DNA of 64,000 bases, taken from Desulfobacterium sp. Lineage in GTDB: Bacteria > Desulfobacterota > Desulfobacteria > Desulfobacterales > Desulfobacteraceae. Numbering within the stretch: position 1 is the first letter of the stretch; the number at the start of each line of letters is the position of its first letter. Shown piece by piece: positions 9,495-18,734 of this stretch. Location: positions 20,139 to 84,138 of the forward strand of contig JAQYWC010000046.1 in the NCBI GenBank assembly GCA_030145245.1. Reading direction: 5' to 3'. The position numbers and the translations under genes are program-made. The notes beneath the pieces are model-generated. The model had not been told where the DNA came from, did not search any database, and saw only the letters and a program-made list of their open reading frames with translations.

Positions 9495-10418
9495 TTATAC
9501 GATGCAGACCGTGCGGCTGTGGGCGGCATGGATCACCTTTTTGCTCACCCGTCCCAGGAAGAAATCCCTGACCCTGGAGACCCCATGGCGGCCCATGACA
9601 ATGGTGGAATAGTCTTCCTCGTCGGCAATCCTTGCGATGGTGCCGGCCCTGGAACCGGCCCCTGTGATCACCTTGTGATGAATATTGTCATGGTTATACC
9701 CTCTCTGGGTCAGCCGGGACCTGGCATCCTCAAACACCTTGAGCATGGTGTTGCGCCCCACGCCGTCGGCCCCGTAATAGTCGTCGGAAAAGATCTCGTC
9801 CTCCCGGACAACATGGACAAGGGTCACGGAGTAATCGCTCTTTCCGGTGGTCCTTGCAACAAACGCCACAGCATCCATGGCCGATTCAGAGTTGTCCATG
9901 GCGATGAGGATCTTATCGGATACGGGTTCGGCCCCCACAAAAAACAGGGGCACGAAATCAAGGGAGGTCATGAGCTTGTCCGCCACAGAGCCCATCAGGA
10001 TACCGGGCACCTTGGTGAATCCCCGCCGCCTTGCTACAACCGCGACATAACCGTTCTTTGCCTCGGCAATGATATCCCGGGTCACCCCTTTTTCAAGGTT
10101 CCGGATACTGACTTCCACGTCCTCCGCCTGAAAGCCTGCGGTCCTGAGTATGGCAACGCTCTTCTCCATGAACCGGTCGATGGTCTGCCGGTTCTGCTGC
10201 TCCCAGGAGGCCATATGCACGGCCCGGCCGTTCATCATGGGGGAGTTGGTAAGATCCCAGTAGTATTCCGGGATCTTGTGAAACACGTTGAACAGGACCA
10301 CCTTCATGTTGCTGAAAGGCGCAAACCCTGCGATGTAGCGAATGGTTTTCATCGACCGTTCAGATCCGTCCACGGGAACCAATATTTTCTCTTGTTCGTC
10401 AGCTTTATACTCCATCAT
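9495..10418 (-). CDS. Tandem universal stress protein (UspA-UspA)
   Basis: A 307-residue cytoplasmic protein with two Usp domains (about 8-150 and 160-307). The second domain has the full ATP-binding signature G-2x-G-9x-G-(S/T) (GRHG, then nine residues, then GRVS), so it is an ATP-binding type. The start at 10418 (MMEYKADEQ) follows GAGG by 4 bases and lies 10 bases after the stop of the acyl-CoA synthetase gene, so the two form an operon. Usp proteins act in stress survival; the partner suggests a link to energy or acyl-CoA status, which is inference. Confidence 0.88.
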   Translation of the reverse strand: MMEYKADEQEKILVPVDGSERSMKTIRYIAGFAPFSNMKVVLFNVFHKIPEYYWDLTNSPMMNGRAVHMASWEQQNRQTIDRFMEKSVAILRTAGFQAEDVEVSIRNLEKGVTRDIIAEAKNGYVAVVARRRGFTKVPGILMGSVADKLMTSLDFVPLFFVGAEPVSDKILIAMDNSESAMDAVAFVARTTGKSDYSVTLVHVVREDEIFSDDYYGADGVGRNTMLKVFEDARSRLTQRGYNHDNIHHKVITGAGSRAGTIARIADEEDYSTIVMGRHGVSRVRDFFLGRVSKKVIHAAHSRTVCIV

Positions 10419-10428
10419 AATGCCTCGC

Positions 10429-13107
10429 TTAGTTAAAGGTTGAAAGGTCAATTTTTAACTCATACTCCGAGGAGCCGGAAACCCTTGCCACCTCAAATCC
10501 GAGTCTTTTACCTAGTTTCAGCATCTGGCTGTTCTCCGCGATCACAAGCCCCCAAACGGTCTCAAGCCCCTTTTGCTTTGAAATTCTGAGACACCGCTTC
10601 AAGAGTGATGCGCCAATGCCCTTGCCCTGCCACTGGTCGGCCACGGCAACGGCAAACTCACCGTTTTTTCCGTTCGCTTCCCTGATAACCCTGGCAACCC
10701 CGGCCATCTTCTGCCCGTCCGGGGTATCGATCAGGGCGATCAGGGCCACCTCCCGGTCGTAGTCCACCTGGGTCAGCCGGATGAGCATCCACTTGGAGAG
10801 CTGCTTCATGGGAAAGAAGAAGCGCTGGTAAACGCTCTTTGGGGACAGGGCGTTGAAATGCTCGATCATGAGACCTGCATCCTCCGGCCGGATGGGCCGG
10901 ATATAAATCCGATCATTGTCCACGGTAAGATCCTCAGCCTCCTGCTCCCAGGGGTAGGAGGAGATCACAAGATGGCCGGGCGCAACCTTGGCTGAAGGCT
11001 TGACCACCACCCGGGCATCCACGGCAACAAGGCCGCCCTGGCTCACAAGCACCGGGTTGATGTCAAGTTCGTCGATCCCGGGGAAATCCGTGACCAGCCG
11101 GCCGAGCCGGATCAGGATCTCCTCCACCAGACCACGGTCCACGGCAGGGATATTCCGGAACCCGTCAAGCACCCTTGAGATCCGGGTGCCGTTGATGAGG
11201 GTGCTTGCCAGTGGCCGGTTCAAGGGCGGCAGCCCCATGGCCGTGTCCCTGAACACCTCGGTCATCACCCCGCCCATGCCAAACAGCACCACCGGCCCGA
11301 AGGAATCGTCCTGCTTGGCCCCCATGATGAGCTCATAGTCGGCACCGGGGTTCATGGGCTGGACCGTCACACCGAGGAGATGGGCAGTGGCATCATAGTT
11401 CCGGGCCGCCGCCAGGATCCGCTCAAAGGCCTGACCCACCATGGTTTCGTCCCCAAGATTCAGCTGAACCCCACCGGCATCGGACTTGTGGAGGATATCC
11501 CTGGAGCAGATCTTCAATGCCACGGGAAACCCCATCTCCCGGGCAAGGGCCACGGCCTCTTCCCCGGTTTCGGCAAGGTCGCACCGGTTCACGGGGATGC
11601 CGTAGGCCCGGAGCAGATCCTTTGCCTCCACCTCGGTCAGGCCCTTGTCCGGTTCGGCCAAACCAATGTTGATGATCTCCCCGGCCCTGGCCCGGTCGAT
11701 CAAAAGCCGTTTGTCCCTGCGAATGGGAATCTCATGGAGCATCTCGATATTCTTCCCGTACTGGTAGAGGTTCATGAAGGCCCGAACCCCTCGTTCCGGG
11801 GTGTCGTAGGTGATCACCCCGGCCTCGTTGAAGATCATCCGGGCCTTGTCGATATGGGTACCGCCGATCCACGCCGTAAACACGGGGCAGGTGCTGGTCT
11901 TTAAAAATTCTGCCAGGGGCTTTGCAAGGGCCGACGGATCATACATCCCCACCGGCGAACAGATCAACAGCAGGCCGTCGGTCTCCGGGGCCTCCATGCA
12001 GATCCTGGCGGCATTGACATAGGTTTCAGGGGAGGCGTCCCCAAGGATATCCACGGGATTCTGGCCGCTCCAGCTGGGGGGCAGCATGGCATCGAGCTTT
12101 GAAATGGTCTCGTCGCTCAAGGCGGCCGGCTCCGCGCCCTGGGCCCCAAGGGCGTCCGCCGCCATCACCCCGGGGCCGCCGGAATTGGTCACGATGGCAA
12201 GCCTTGCCCCCTTGGGACGCTGCTGCTTTGCCAGGAACTCGGTACAGTCGAACAGCTCCTGGAAATCATCGAGCCTGAGGATACCGGCCCGCTTAAAGGC
12301 GGCATCGTAAATTGCGTCATCCCCTGCCATGGCACCGGTGTGGGAGGCGGCCGCCCGGGCACCGACCTCGGACCTGCCCGCCTTCAGCGCCAGGATGGGC
12401 TTGATCCTGGACACGGCCCTGGCCGCGCTCATGAAGTTTCTGATGTTGGTGATGCTCTCCACGTACATGACAATGCTCTCAACCTCCTTGACCGTGCCAA
12501 GGTAATCGATCATGTCGCCAAAATCCACATCCGCCATGGAGCCCAGGCTCACAAAATGGCTGAACCCCACCTTCTCCCGCATGGCAAGATCAAGCACCGA
12601 GGTGCATACCGCCCCGCTCTGGGAGAGGAAAGCGATCTTCCCCGGCAGGGGATGCTGGGAAGCAAAGGTTGCGTTAAGACCGATGGCGGTGTTGACCATG
12701 CCGAGGCAATTTGGACCAATGATCCTGATCCCGGTTTGGCTGGCGGCCTCAACAATGGCGGCCTCGGTCTTTGCCCCCCTGGCTCCGGTCTCCTTGCCCC
12801 CGGCCGAGATGACCACACACCCTGCAACACCCGCTTTTCCGCAGCTTGCAACCATGTCGGGCACCGTTGCCATGGGGGTTGCGATAACGGCAAGATCCAC
12901 CTCCCTTTTAATCGCCTGCACATGGGGATATGCTTTAATTCCCATGATTGTACCATGCCTGAGATTAACCGGATAGACCTTACCCTGGTACCCCTTGCCC
13001 ACCAGGTTTCCCATGACGGATTCGCCGACACTGCCCACCCGCTCGCTGGCCCCGATCACTGCCACGGATGCCGGATTGAACATCCGGTTTAAATTGAGTG
13101 TGCCCAT
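10429..13107 (-). CDS. ADP-forming acyl-CoA synthetase fused to GNAT acetyltransferase
   Basis: An 892-residue fusion. Residues 1-460 are the alpha part (CoA-binding Rossmann domain, VAVIGASERVGSVGESVMGN, then succinyl-CoA-synthetase-like domains), residues about 480-700 the ATP-grasp beta part (start TEVEAKDLLRAYGIP), and residues about 720-892 a GNAT domain (ending with GEFAVAVADQWQGKGIGASL, the acetyl-CoA pyrophosphate loop). The same layout occurs in Pat/PatZ protein lysine acetyltransferases. Here His256 in AASHTGAMAG, the phosphohistidine position of active ADP-forming synthetases, is present, so the synthetase part may be active (acyl-CoA + ADP + Pi to acid + CoA + ATP) and not only a sensor. 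First gene of an operon with the Usp gene. Confidence 0.88.
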   Translation of the reverse strand: MGTLNLNRMFNPASVAVIGASERVGSVGESVMGNLVGKGYQGKVYPVNLRHGTIMGIKAYPHVQAIKREVDLAVIATPMATVPDMVASCGKAGVAGCVVISAGGKETGARGAKTEAAIVEAASQTGIRIIGPNCLGMVNTAIGLNATFASQHPLPGKIAFLSQSGAVCTSVLDLAMREKVGFSHFVSLGSMADVDFGDMIDYLGTVKEVESIVMYVESITNIRNFMSAARAVSRIKPILALKAGRSEVGARAAASHTGAMAGDDAIYDAAFKRAGILRLDDFQELFDCTEFLAKQQRPKGARLAIVTNSGGPGVMAADALGAQGAEPAALSDETISKLDAMLPPSWSGQNPVDILGDASPETYVNAARICMEAPETDGLLLICSPVGMYDPSALAKPLAEFLKTSTCPVFTAWIGGTHIDKARMIFNEAGVITYDTPERGVRAFMNLYQYGKNIEMLHEIPIRRDKRLLIDRARAGEIINIGLAEPDKGLTEVEAKDLLRAYGIPVNRCDLAETGEEAVALAREMGFPVALKICSRDILHKSDAGGVQLNLGDETMVGQAFERILAAARNYDATAHLLGVTVQPMNPGADYELIMGAKQDDSFGPVVLFGMGGVMTEVFRDTAMGLPPLNRPLASTLINGTRISRVLDGFRNIPAVDRGLVEEILIRLGRLVTDFPGIDELDINPVLVSQGGLVAVDARVVVKPSAKVAPGHLVISSYPWEQEAEDLTVDNDRIYIRPIRPEDAGLMIEHFNALSPKSVYQRFFFPMKQLSKWMLIRLTQVDYDREVALIALIDTPDGQKMAGVARVIREANGKNGEFAVAVADQWQGKGIGASLLKRCLRISKQKGLETVWGLVIAENSQMLKLGKRLGFEVARVSGSSEYELKIDLSTFN

Positions 13108-13417
13108 CTATGTTACCCCTCTTGTTCCTTCTGGTTAATGGTAAACTTTTGCTCAGCTCTCAATTCTCAACTTTTACTCAATGCTACAGGTTTCCTGCTT
13201 TCTAACGTAACAAGATATGTGCCAACCGGTCAGGTCGTCCCGGTTCCGGGTTTAACGGCAGATTCCCCCACGGGGCATGGGCAATGCCCCCTGTTTTCCC
13301 AAAGATTTTCAGTGATTTGTTTACAATGTGTAAAAGAAGCTGACACTTTTCAAAGCAGGATGTTTTTTCTCGATTAAACATTTGATTTTGGCACTTGAAA
13401 AGGGTATTTACCTTTCC
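13108..13417. other. Divergent intergenic region, no gene seen
   Basis: These 310 bases separate two divergent genes and must hold both promoters. GGGGCAT (13272-13278) and ATGCCCC (13284-13290) form a hairpin with a 5-base loop. I found no convincing sigma-54 or sigma-70 elements for either gene. Confidence 0.4.
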
Positions 13418-14797
13418 ATGGATCCCTATACGATATTTATCATCGATGATGAAGAGACCATCCGGGACAGCCTGACCCTTATCCTTGAGCCGGACTACTT
13501 GGTTCACACCTTTGCCACGGGCAGCGAGGGCCTTGGGGCACTATCCACCGCGCCTCCGGATCTCATCCTGCTTGACATCGGCCTTCCCGACATCTCAGGC
13601 ATCGATCTTCTTAAAAAGATCAAGGCATCCCACCCTGGGATCCCCGTGATCATGATCACGGCATTTGAAGATATCGACACCGTGATCTCGGCCATGAAAT
13701 CCGGGTCCTATGACTATCTGGTGAAACCCCTCCACGGCGACACACTGGAGCTTGTGATCGCCAATGCCCTGGAGACGGTTAAACTGAGAAAGGAGGTCAA
13801 GCACCTCCAGGAGCAGTTCATCCAGGAGAACCTGCCCTGCTTTATCGGGGAGAGCGACGTGATCCAGGACATGCTGGAGTTTGTGGAGATGGTGGCCAAG
13901 AGCCCGGACACACCCATTCTCATCCTGGGCGAGACCGGTACGGGCAAGGAGCTTGTGGCAAGCGCCATCCACTACCGAAGCCCCAACTTCAGGAGCAAAT
14001 TTGTAACGGTGAACTGTGCGGCCATCCCCAAGGACCTCATTGAAAGCGAGATATTCGGCTACGAACGGGGGGCGTTTTCAGGGGCCAACCCGGCGGGCAA
14101 AAAGGGACTGATCGAGGAGGCTGCCAACGGCACCCTGTTCCTGGACGAGCTGGGAGATCTCAGCCTTCCGGCCCAGGCCGCCCTGCTGCGATTCCTTGAG
14201 ACAGGGGAGTTCTACCGGATCGGGAGCACCAAAAAACACCATGTCCAGACCCGGGTCGTGTCGGCCACCAACAAGGATCTTGACGAGATGATCGAAACCG
14301 ACCGTTTCAGGCGGGACCTCTATTTCAGAATCGGGGTGGTCAAGCTTGAGATCCCCTCCCTGAACGACCGGCGCTCGGACATCCTTTCCTTGGCCGCCTT
14401 TTTCCTGGACCGGTTCAACACCAAGTTTTCCAAAAACATCACCTGGTTCTCTCCTGAAGCTGAAGAACGCCTGACCACCCACCATTGGACCGGAAATGTC
14501 AGGGAGCTTAAGAACCTCATGGAGCGGGGCGTACTGGTAGCAAAGGGATCAAAGCTCACCCCCGGGGACATGGGATTTTCCGAACCGGACAGGGACCCGG
14601 CCAAGGCAAGCGCAAGCACCCTGTTCCCCCCCCTCTCCCCTGACGGAGTGGATCTCTCCCTTCTCCAGGAGCAGATGGAGCAATTCTATATCAGCGAGGC
14701 GTTAAGACTCTCCAAAGGCAACGAAAGCCAGGCGGCAAAGCTCCTCAACATCAACCACCACACCTTTCGCTACCGCAGGAAAAAGTTCATGGATTAG
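13418..14797 (+). CDS. Sigma-54-dependent response regulator (REC-AAA+-Fis HTH)
   Basis: A 459-residue NtrC-type activator. The receiver domain (1-120) has the acidic pair in IIDDEE, the phospho-Asp in LILLDIGLPD and the Lys in YLVKPLHG. The AAA+ domain has Walker A GETGTGKE, the sigma-54 contact loop as GAFSGA (Ser in place of the usual Thr) and Walker B TLFLDELGD. The C-terminal helix-turn-helix is Fis-like (SQAAKLLNINHHTFRYRRK). I chose the ATG at 13418, because the domain begins there; a TTG at 13382 is the upstream limit. The next gene, 13 bases on, encodes its likely kinase. It is one of two sigma-54 activators in the window and so a candidate for the sigma-54 promoters at 18.7 and 48-49 kb. 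Confidence 0.92.
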   Translation: MDPYTIFIIDDEETIRDSLTLILEPDYLVHTFATGSEGLGALSTAPPDLILLDIGLPDISGIDLLKKIKASHPGIPVIMITAFEDIDTVISAMKSGSYDYLVKPLHGDTLELVIANALETVKLRKEVKHLQEQFIQENLPCFIGESDVIQDMLEFVEMVAKSPDTPILILGETGTGKELVASAIHYRSPNFRSKFVTVNCAAIPKDLIESEIFGYERGAFSGANPAGKKGLIEEAANGTLFLDELGDLSLPAQAALLRFLETGEFYRIGSTKKHHVQTRVVSATNKDLDEMIETDRFRRDLYFRIGVVKLEIPSLNDRRSDILSLAAFFLDRFNTKFSKNITWFSPEAEERLTTHHWTGNVRELKNLMERGVLVAKGSKLTPGDMGFSEPDRDPAKASASTLFPPLSPDGVDLSLLQEQMEQFYISEALRLSKGNESQAAKLLNINHHTFRYRRKKFMD

Positions 14798-14810
14798 AAG
14801 GAGGCCGCCC

Positions 14811-16814
14811 TTGACCACCCGTCGTGCCCGCACACCGGACTCGGTGTCTAAAACCTTTAAAGTGGTGAGCCTGCTTCTGATAAAGGAGAGCCGCCTTGAC
14901 CCGCTTCTTACCAGTGTCTGCAAGGCCCTCAAGAACTCCCGGCTCTACAAGGATGTGAGCCTGGGCATCCTTAATAATAACCTCAGGCTGGAAACAGCTT
15001 CCGGCACAGGACAAGCGCCCCTGCCGGCAAACGAGTTCTTCGCAATGAAACCAACCCCCGGGTGCATCCGGGCTGTGATCAACCATATGGAACCCCTGGT
15101 ACTCACCGAGGATTCCGGTCTTTGCGCGGCCTGTCCCCTGTCCAAGGGCTGCCACAGGTGGGCCTCCATCCTCATGCCCCTGGGCTTCAAGGGCACGCTC
15201 CACGCCATCCTCTTTGTCACCATGCCAACCGAGGTGGTGTCCGTGAACACCGAGGTGGAATTCCTCGCCGAGATCGGTGAGAACATCGCAGCCGGCCTCC
15301 ACAGGATCAACCAGGAGAAGCTCCACAGAAAGACCGCCACGGCCCTTATAAAAAGGAGCCTTGAGCTCAACTACTTCCACAGCTTTTCCCGGATCATCGA
15401 GCAGCAGGAGCTGGGCCTTGAAACCATCCTCCAAAAGGCCATCGACCTGATCCCGGCCTCCATGCAGTACTCAAGCCTTGCCGCGGCAGAGCTGTTCCTT
15501 GCCCCCACGGGCCAGCGGTTCTGCACCCCCAACTTCAGGGAGAGTTCCCCAAGGCTCAAGAACCGGATCCTGGTGGACAAGGACGATGTGGGGGTGCTCA
15601 CCGTGTGCTATCTTCCCCAACCCGACAAGGTTGCCCCCCCGGCGTTCCTGGACGAGGAGAGAGACCTTATCCGCTCCATCTCCGTGAGAATCGGCAAGGT
15701 CATTGAGCGCAAACAGGGCAGGATCGCCCTGGAGGAGAGCGAACAGCGGTTCCGGGATCTCACCAACAATGCGGTCACCGGCATCGCCATCCTCCAGGCA
15801 AAACGAATCGTATTCCAGAATCCCGAATACAGGAATATCTTCGGGTCCCTGTCCGACTCCTCCACCCTGTTCTGCGACCCCATGATCCACACCGATGACG
15901 TGGAAAAAACCCGGCAGTTCTACAGGGAGATTTCCCGCAGGGGGTTCACCACCCTTTCCGTGGATTTCCGAATCTGCGCCCGCTCCCCCCTGGAAAAAAA
16001 CGAGACCATCAAGTCGGTCTTCTGCAGGGCGGCCATGACCGAATTCCAGGGAAAACCCGCCGTACTTCTCAACGTCATGGACATGACCAAGCCAAGGGAG
16101 CTTGAGCACCTCCTGAGAATCCAGGACAAGATGACCTCCCTTGGCCGCATTGCCGCAGGCATTGCCCATGAGATCCGGAATCCATTGTCCGGCATCAACA
16201 TCTACTTGAAATCCCTTGAGAAATATAACGCCACACGGGAGAACGACACCGAGAAAAAGATCATCACCAAGATGCAGAGCGCCTCGGACCGCATCGAATC
16301 GGTGATCAAACGGGTGATCGACTTTTCAAAACCCGGCGACCTCAAGCCCACCCTGCTGGATATCAATATCCCGGTGCAGAACGCCATCGACCTTGCCGCC
16401 GTCACCCTTCGGAAAAGCGGCGTATGCCTGGAAACAAGCCTCAGTGACCTCCTGCCCCGGTGCAACGCCGACAGCCACATGATCGAACAGGTGATGCTCA
16501 ACCTCATGACCAACGCCTCCGAGGCCATGAAAGCCCTGCCCCCTGACGCCAAAACCATTACCGTCATAACCGAACCCGCGGACGGGACCGAACCCGCGGA
16601 CGGCAAGGCAGTCACCATCCGGGTGGAGGATTCCGGCCCCGGGATCTCCGAGTTCCACAGGGAGCGGATTTTCGACCCCTTCTACACCACCAAGAACAGC
16701 TCCGGCATCGGCCTCAGCATCTGCCAGCGCATCATCAACGACCACAAGGGAAAACTGGAGGTCTACCAGAGCCGACTCGGGGGAGCGGGATTCGTGATCC
16801 ACATCCCTGTTTGA
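14811..16814 (+). CDS. Soluble PAS/GAF sensor histidine kinase, partner of the sigma-54 regulator
   Basis: A 667-residue kinase with no membrane segment, so it senses something in the cytoplasm. It starts at TTG 14811, 6 bases after AAGGAGG and 13 bases after the regulator gene. The N-terminal 300 residues look like two GAF-type domains; the first carries a cysteine set CxxCx5C in the stretch LCAACPLSKGCHRW. A PAS domain spans about 305-430. The HisKA box is IAAGIAHEIRNPLSG with His453, followed by HATPase motifs (NLMTNASEA, DSGPGI, GIGLSI). A 6-residue tandem duplication (TEPADG twice) lies in the ATPase domain at residues 587-598. Confidence 0.9.
   Translation: MTTRRARTPDSVSKTFKVVSLLLIKESRLDPLLTSVCKALKNSRLYKDVSLGILNNNLRLETASGTGQAPLPANEFFAMKPTPGCIRAVINHMEPLVLTEDSGLCAACPLSKGCHRWASILMPLGFKGTLHAILFVTMPTEVVSVNTEVEFLAEIGENIAAGLHRINQEKLHRKTATALIKRSLELNYFHSFSRIIEQQELGLETILQKAIDLIPASMQYSSLAAAELFLAPTGQRFCTPNFRESSPRLKNRILVDKDDVGVLTVCYLPQPDKVAPPAFLDEERDLIRSISVRIGKVIERKQGRIALEESEQRFRDLTNNAVTGIAILQAKRIVFQNPEYRNIFGSLSDSSTLFCDPMIHTDDVEKTRQFYREISRRGFTTLSVDFRICARSPLEKNETIKSVFCRAAMTEFQGKPAVLLNVMDMTKPRELEHLLRIQDKMTSLGRIAAGIAHEIRNPLSGINIYLKSLEKYNATRENDTEKKIITKMQSASDRIESVIKRVIDFSKPGDLKPTLLDINIPVQNAIDLAAVTLRKSGVCLETSLSDLLPRCNADSHMIEQVMLNLMTNASEAMKALPPDAKTITVITEPADGTEPADGKAVTIRVEDSGPGISEFHRERIFDPFYTTKNSSGIGLSICQRIINDHKGKLEVYQSRLGGAGFVIHIPV
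16569..16604 (+). repeat. 18-bp tandem duplication inside the kinase gene
   Basis: Two adjacent 18-base copies (16569-16586 and 16587-16604) differ at one base and encode TEPADG twice. The reading frame is kept, and it falls in a loop of the ATPase domain. Confidence 0.9.
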
Positions 16815-16859
16815 TTATTTCGCAATTGCCCTAACCACCGTTAAAAAACCATCTCCTGT

Positions 16860-17726
16860 TCAACGGATACGATTGTTAAGCTCGGCTTCCAAGTAGGTGA
16901 TAAAAACATCTCTGACGTCGTTTTTTTTCTGTTCATCAATGAAAAGAGCCATGGCGTACATGGGCAATTCAGGCAATTCCAGTTGGGCGGGTGCTTTTTT
17001 CATACCGTCCTTTAATGCGCCCCTGGGCAAAACAGAGATCCCCATTCCTGCCTGCACGGCAGCTTGAATGCCCGCAGTGGAGTTCCCGGTGTAGACGATC
17101 TCCCATTTACGGTGGGCTTTTTCCAGGCTTTCAATGGCAAGTTTTCTGAAAAGACAGGGTGACGGGAACAATGCAAGCGGCATGGTTTCGGGAAGGAAGA
17201 GGTTTGTATCTTTACCCACAACCCAGATTAAAGGCTCTTGAATAAAGACCCGGGAGCTTTCCTGGTAGTCATCTTTTCCCGCCACCACCAAATCCAGCTC
17301 ACCCCTTTCAAACAAAGGGATGAGGCCGGTACCCAGCTCGTTATGAACTTCAAGGTGGACATTGGGATATTGTTTTCTGAATTGAATGAGAAGGCCGGGA
17401 AGCAGTTCCGGTAAAAAATAGTCAATGAGCCCAATGCGCAGGCGGCCGGTCGCCTCGGGCTGTGTTAACCGGCTGACGGCTTCATCGTGAACGGATAAGA
17501 TCCGCCTTGAATAGTCCAGTAAGATTTCACCCTCGGGGGTAAGTGAAATATTTTTACTCGTTCGGTTAAACACCTTTGCGCTTAACCGCTCTTCGAGCCG
17601 GCGGATTTTTATGCTCACACCGGCTTGTGTTAAGCCGATATTATTTCCGGCCCGGGTGAAACTTCCTGTTTCAGCCACTTCCTTGAAGCAGCGCAGCATG
17701 TTTATGTCAAGATCTATGGGTACCAT
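16860..17726 (-). CDS. LysR-family transcriptional regulator
   Basis: A 288-residue LysR protein: winged HTH at 1-65 (INMLRCFKEVAETGSFTRAG, then a recognition helix around LTQAGVSIKIRRLEERL), then a periplasmic-binding-like effector domain starting around TGRLRIGLIDYFLPELLPG. It is divergent from the nitroreductase gene across about 100 bases, the classic arrangement for LysR control of the neighbouring gene and of itself. The effector is unknown. The C-terminal 40 residues are less conserved-looking but the length is normal. Confidence 0.9.
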   Translation of the reverse strand: MVPIDLDINMLRCFKEVAETGSFTRAGNNIGLTQAGVSIKIRRLEERLSAKVFNRTSKNISLTPEGEILLDYSRRILSVHDEAVSRLTQPEATGRLRIGLIDYFLPELLPGLLIQFRKQYPNVHLEVHNELGTGLIPLFERGELDLVVAGKDDYQESSRVFIQEPLIWVVGKDTNLFLPETMPLALFPSPCLFRKLAIESLEKAHRKWEIVYTGNSTAGIQAAVQAGMGISVLPRGALKDGMKKAPAQLELPELPMYAMALFIDEQKKNDVRDVFITYLEAELNNRIR

Positions 17727-17828
17727 GGCAATAATAATATCCAGTTATGATTAACATGACAACTATTAATTTGCCTTATCCTCCCTGTGGTGTAAAATTT
17801 AACGAACTTAAAAAATACAGAGCAGGAA

Positions 17829-18470
17829 ATGACAAGGATCAATCAACTCGTAAAATTCAACATCAAACCGGAACATTACGAGGGGGTTAAAGCGGCATTG
17901 ATTGAAGATAAAAAAGAAGAGGACAATATGAATCCGACAATTGAAACCATGATGCAGCGTAGAACCATCAGAAGATATACAGACCAGCCTGTTACGAATG
18001 AAACGATGGAGAAATTGTACAACGTTATTGAAGGGACGCAGTCCTGGGGAAATACCCAGTGCTGGGAAATTGTTGACGTGCAGGATAAAAAACTGCGTAA
18101 ACAACTGCAGGCCACCCTTCCGCCAAAGAACCCTTCGTATAAGGCCATTGCCGATGCGCCTAGATTACTTGCCGTCTGTGCCCGCAAGGGACGTTCCGGC
18201 TATATTGAAGACAAAATTGTCAACAAGCATGGCGACTGGTACATGTATGATTTGGGGTTGATGACCCAAAACCTCTGCCTGGCCGCACATTCCCTCGGAC
18301 TGGGCACTGTGGTTGTCGGGTGGTATGATCTTGAAGAAGCAGAACGTATTCTTAACTGCCCGGACGGTGTTGAAGTCGTCACCCTGATCCCCATGGGCTA
18401 CAGGGCACAAAAAGGACATGTCCCAACCCATAGGCCTGTTGCCGATTTTGTGCATACCAATACGTTTTAA
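17829..18470 (+). CDS. Nitroreductase-family flavoprotein, possibly with an ABM-like N-terminal remnant
   Basis: Residues 34 onward form a compact FMN-dependent nitroreductase domain (MQRRTIRRYTDQPV for FMN phosphate contact; DLGLMTQNLCLAAHSLGLGTVVVGW; IPMGYRA near the C-terminus). Two starts are possible. The ATG at 17928 (180 residues) has AGAGGA 5 bases upstream and matches the family's usual start. The ATG at 17829 adds 33 in-frame residues (around INQLVKFNIKPEHYEGVKAA) that resemble the first strand and helix of antibiotic-biosynthesis monooxygenase (ABM) proteins. This may be the remnant of a lost ABM gene. Likely regulated by the divergent LysR protein. Substrate unknown. Confidence 0.82.
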   Translation: MTRINQLVKFNIKPEHYEGVKAALIEDKKEEDNMNPTIETMMQRRTIRRYTDQPVTNETMEKLYNVIEGTQSWGNTQCWEIVDVQDKKLRKQLQATLPPKNPSYKAIADAPRLLAVCARKGRSGYIEDKIVNKHGDWYMYDLGLMTQNLCLAAHSLGLGTVVVGWYDLEEAERILNCPDGVEVVTLIPMGYRAQKGHVPTHRPVADFVHTNTF

Positions 18471-18493
18471 ATGCCAGGAACAGCATAGAAAAT

Positions 18494-18538
18494 CCGGCAG
18501 GGTGATGTGTATTTACAGCAACATCTCCCTGCCGGTTT
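18494..18538 (+). terminator. Terminator-like hairpin after the nitroreductase gene
   Basis: A 15-bp stem with one mismatch (CCGGCAGGGTGATGT, 18494-18508, with ACATCTCCCTGCCGG, 18521-18535) closes a 12-base loop and is followed by TTT. It lies 24 bases after the stop codon. Confidence 0.65.
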
Positions 18539-18677
18539 GGATGATTTCGCAATTTCTCTATCCCCCCTTCTAAATTCTTCTAATCCCGCATGCCCCCCCA
18601 TGGGCACCCCCACGCACCTGAAAATATTTCCCTTATCATTTCAAACATTTATGCTTTTAACTTAAACTTTTCGCCCA

Positions 18678-18693
18678 TGGCACGCAAATTGCG
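18678..18693 (+). promoter_or_regulatory. Sigma-54 promoter of the TauE/PEP-synthase-like operon
   Basis: TGGCACG-N4-TTGCG is a full match to the -24/-12 consensus with the exact spacing. It lies about 42 bases before the kinase start at 18735. The activator is not known; the sigma-54 regulator at 13.4 kb is the nearest candidate. Confidence 0.88.
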
Positions 18694-18734
18694 AAACAAG
18701 TTCCCGGTAACAACATTGAACCAAAGGAAACTTG

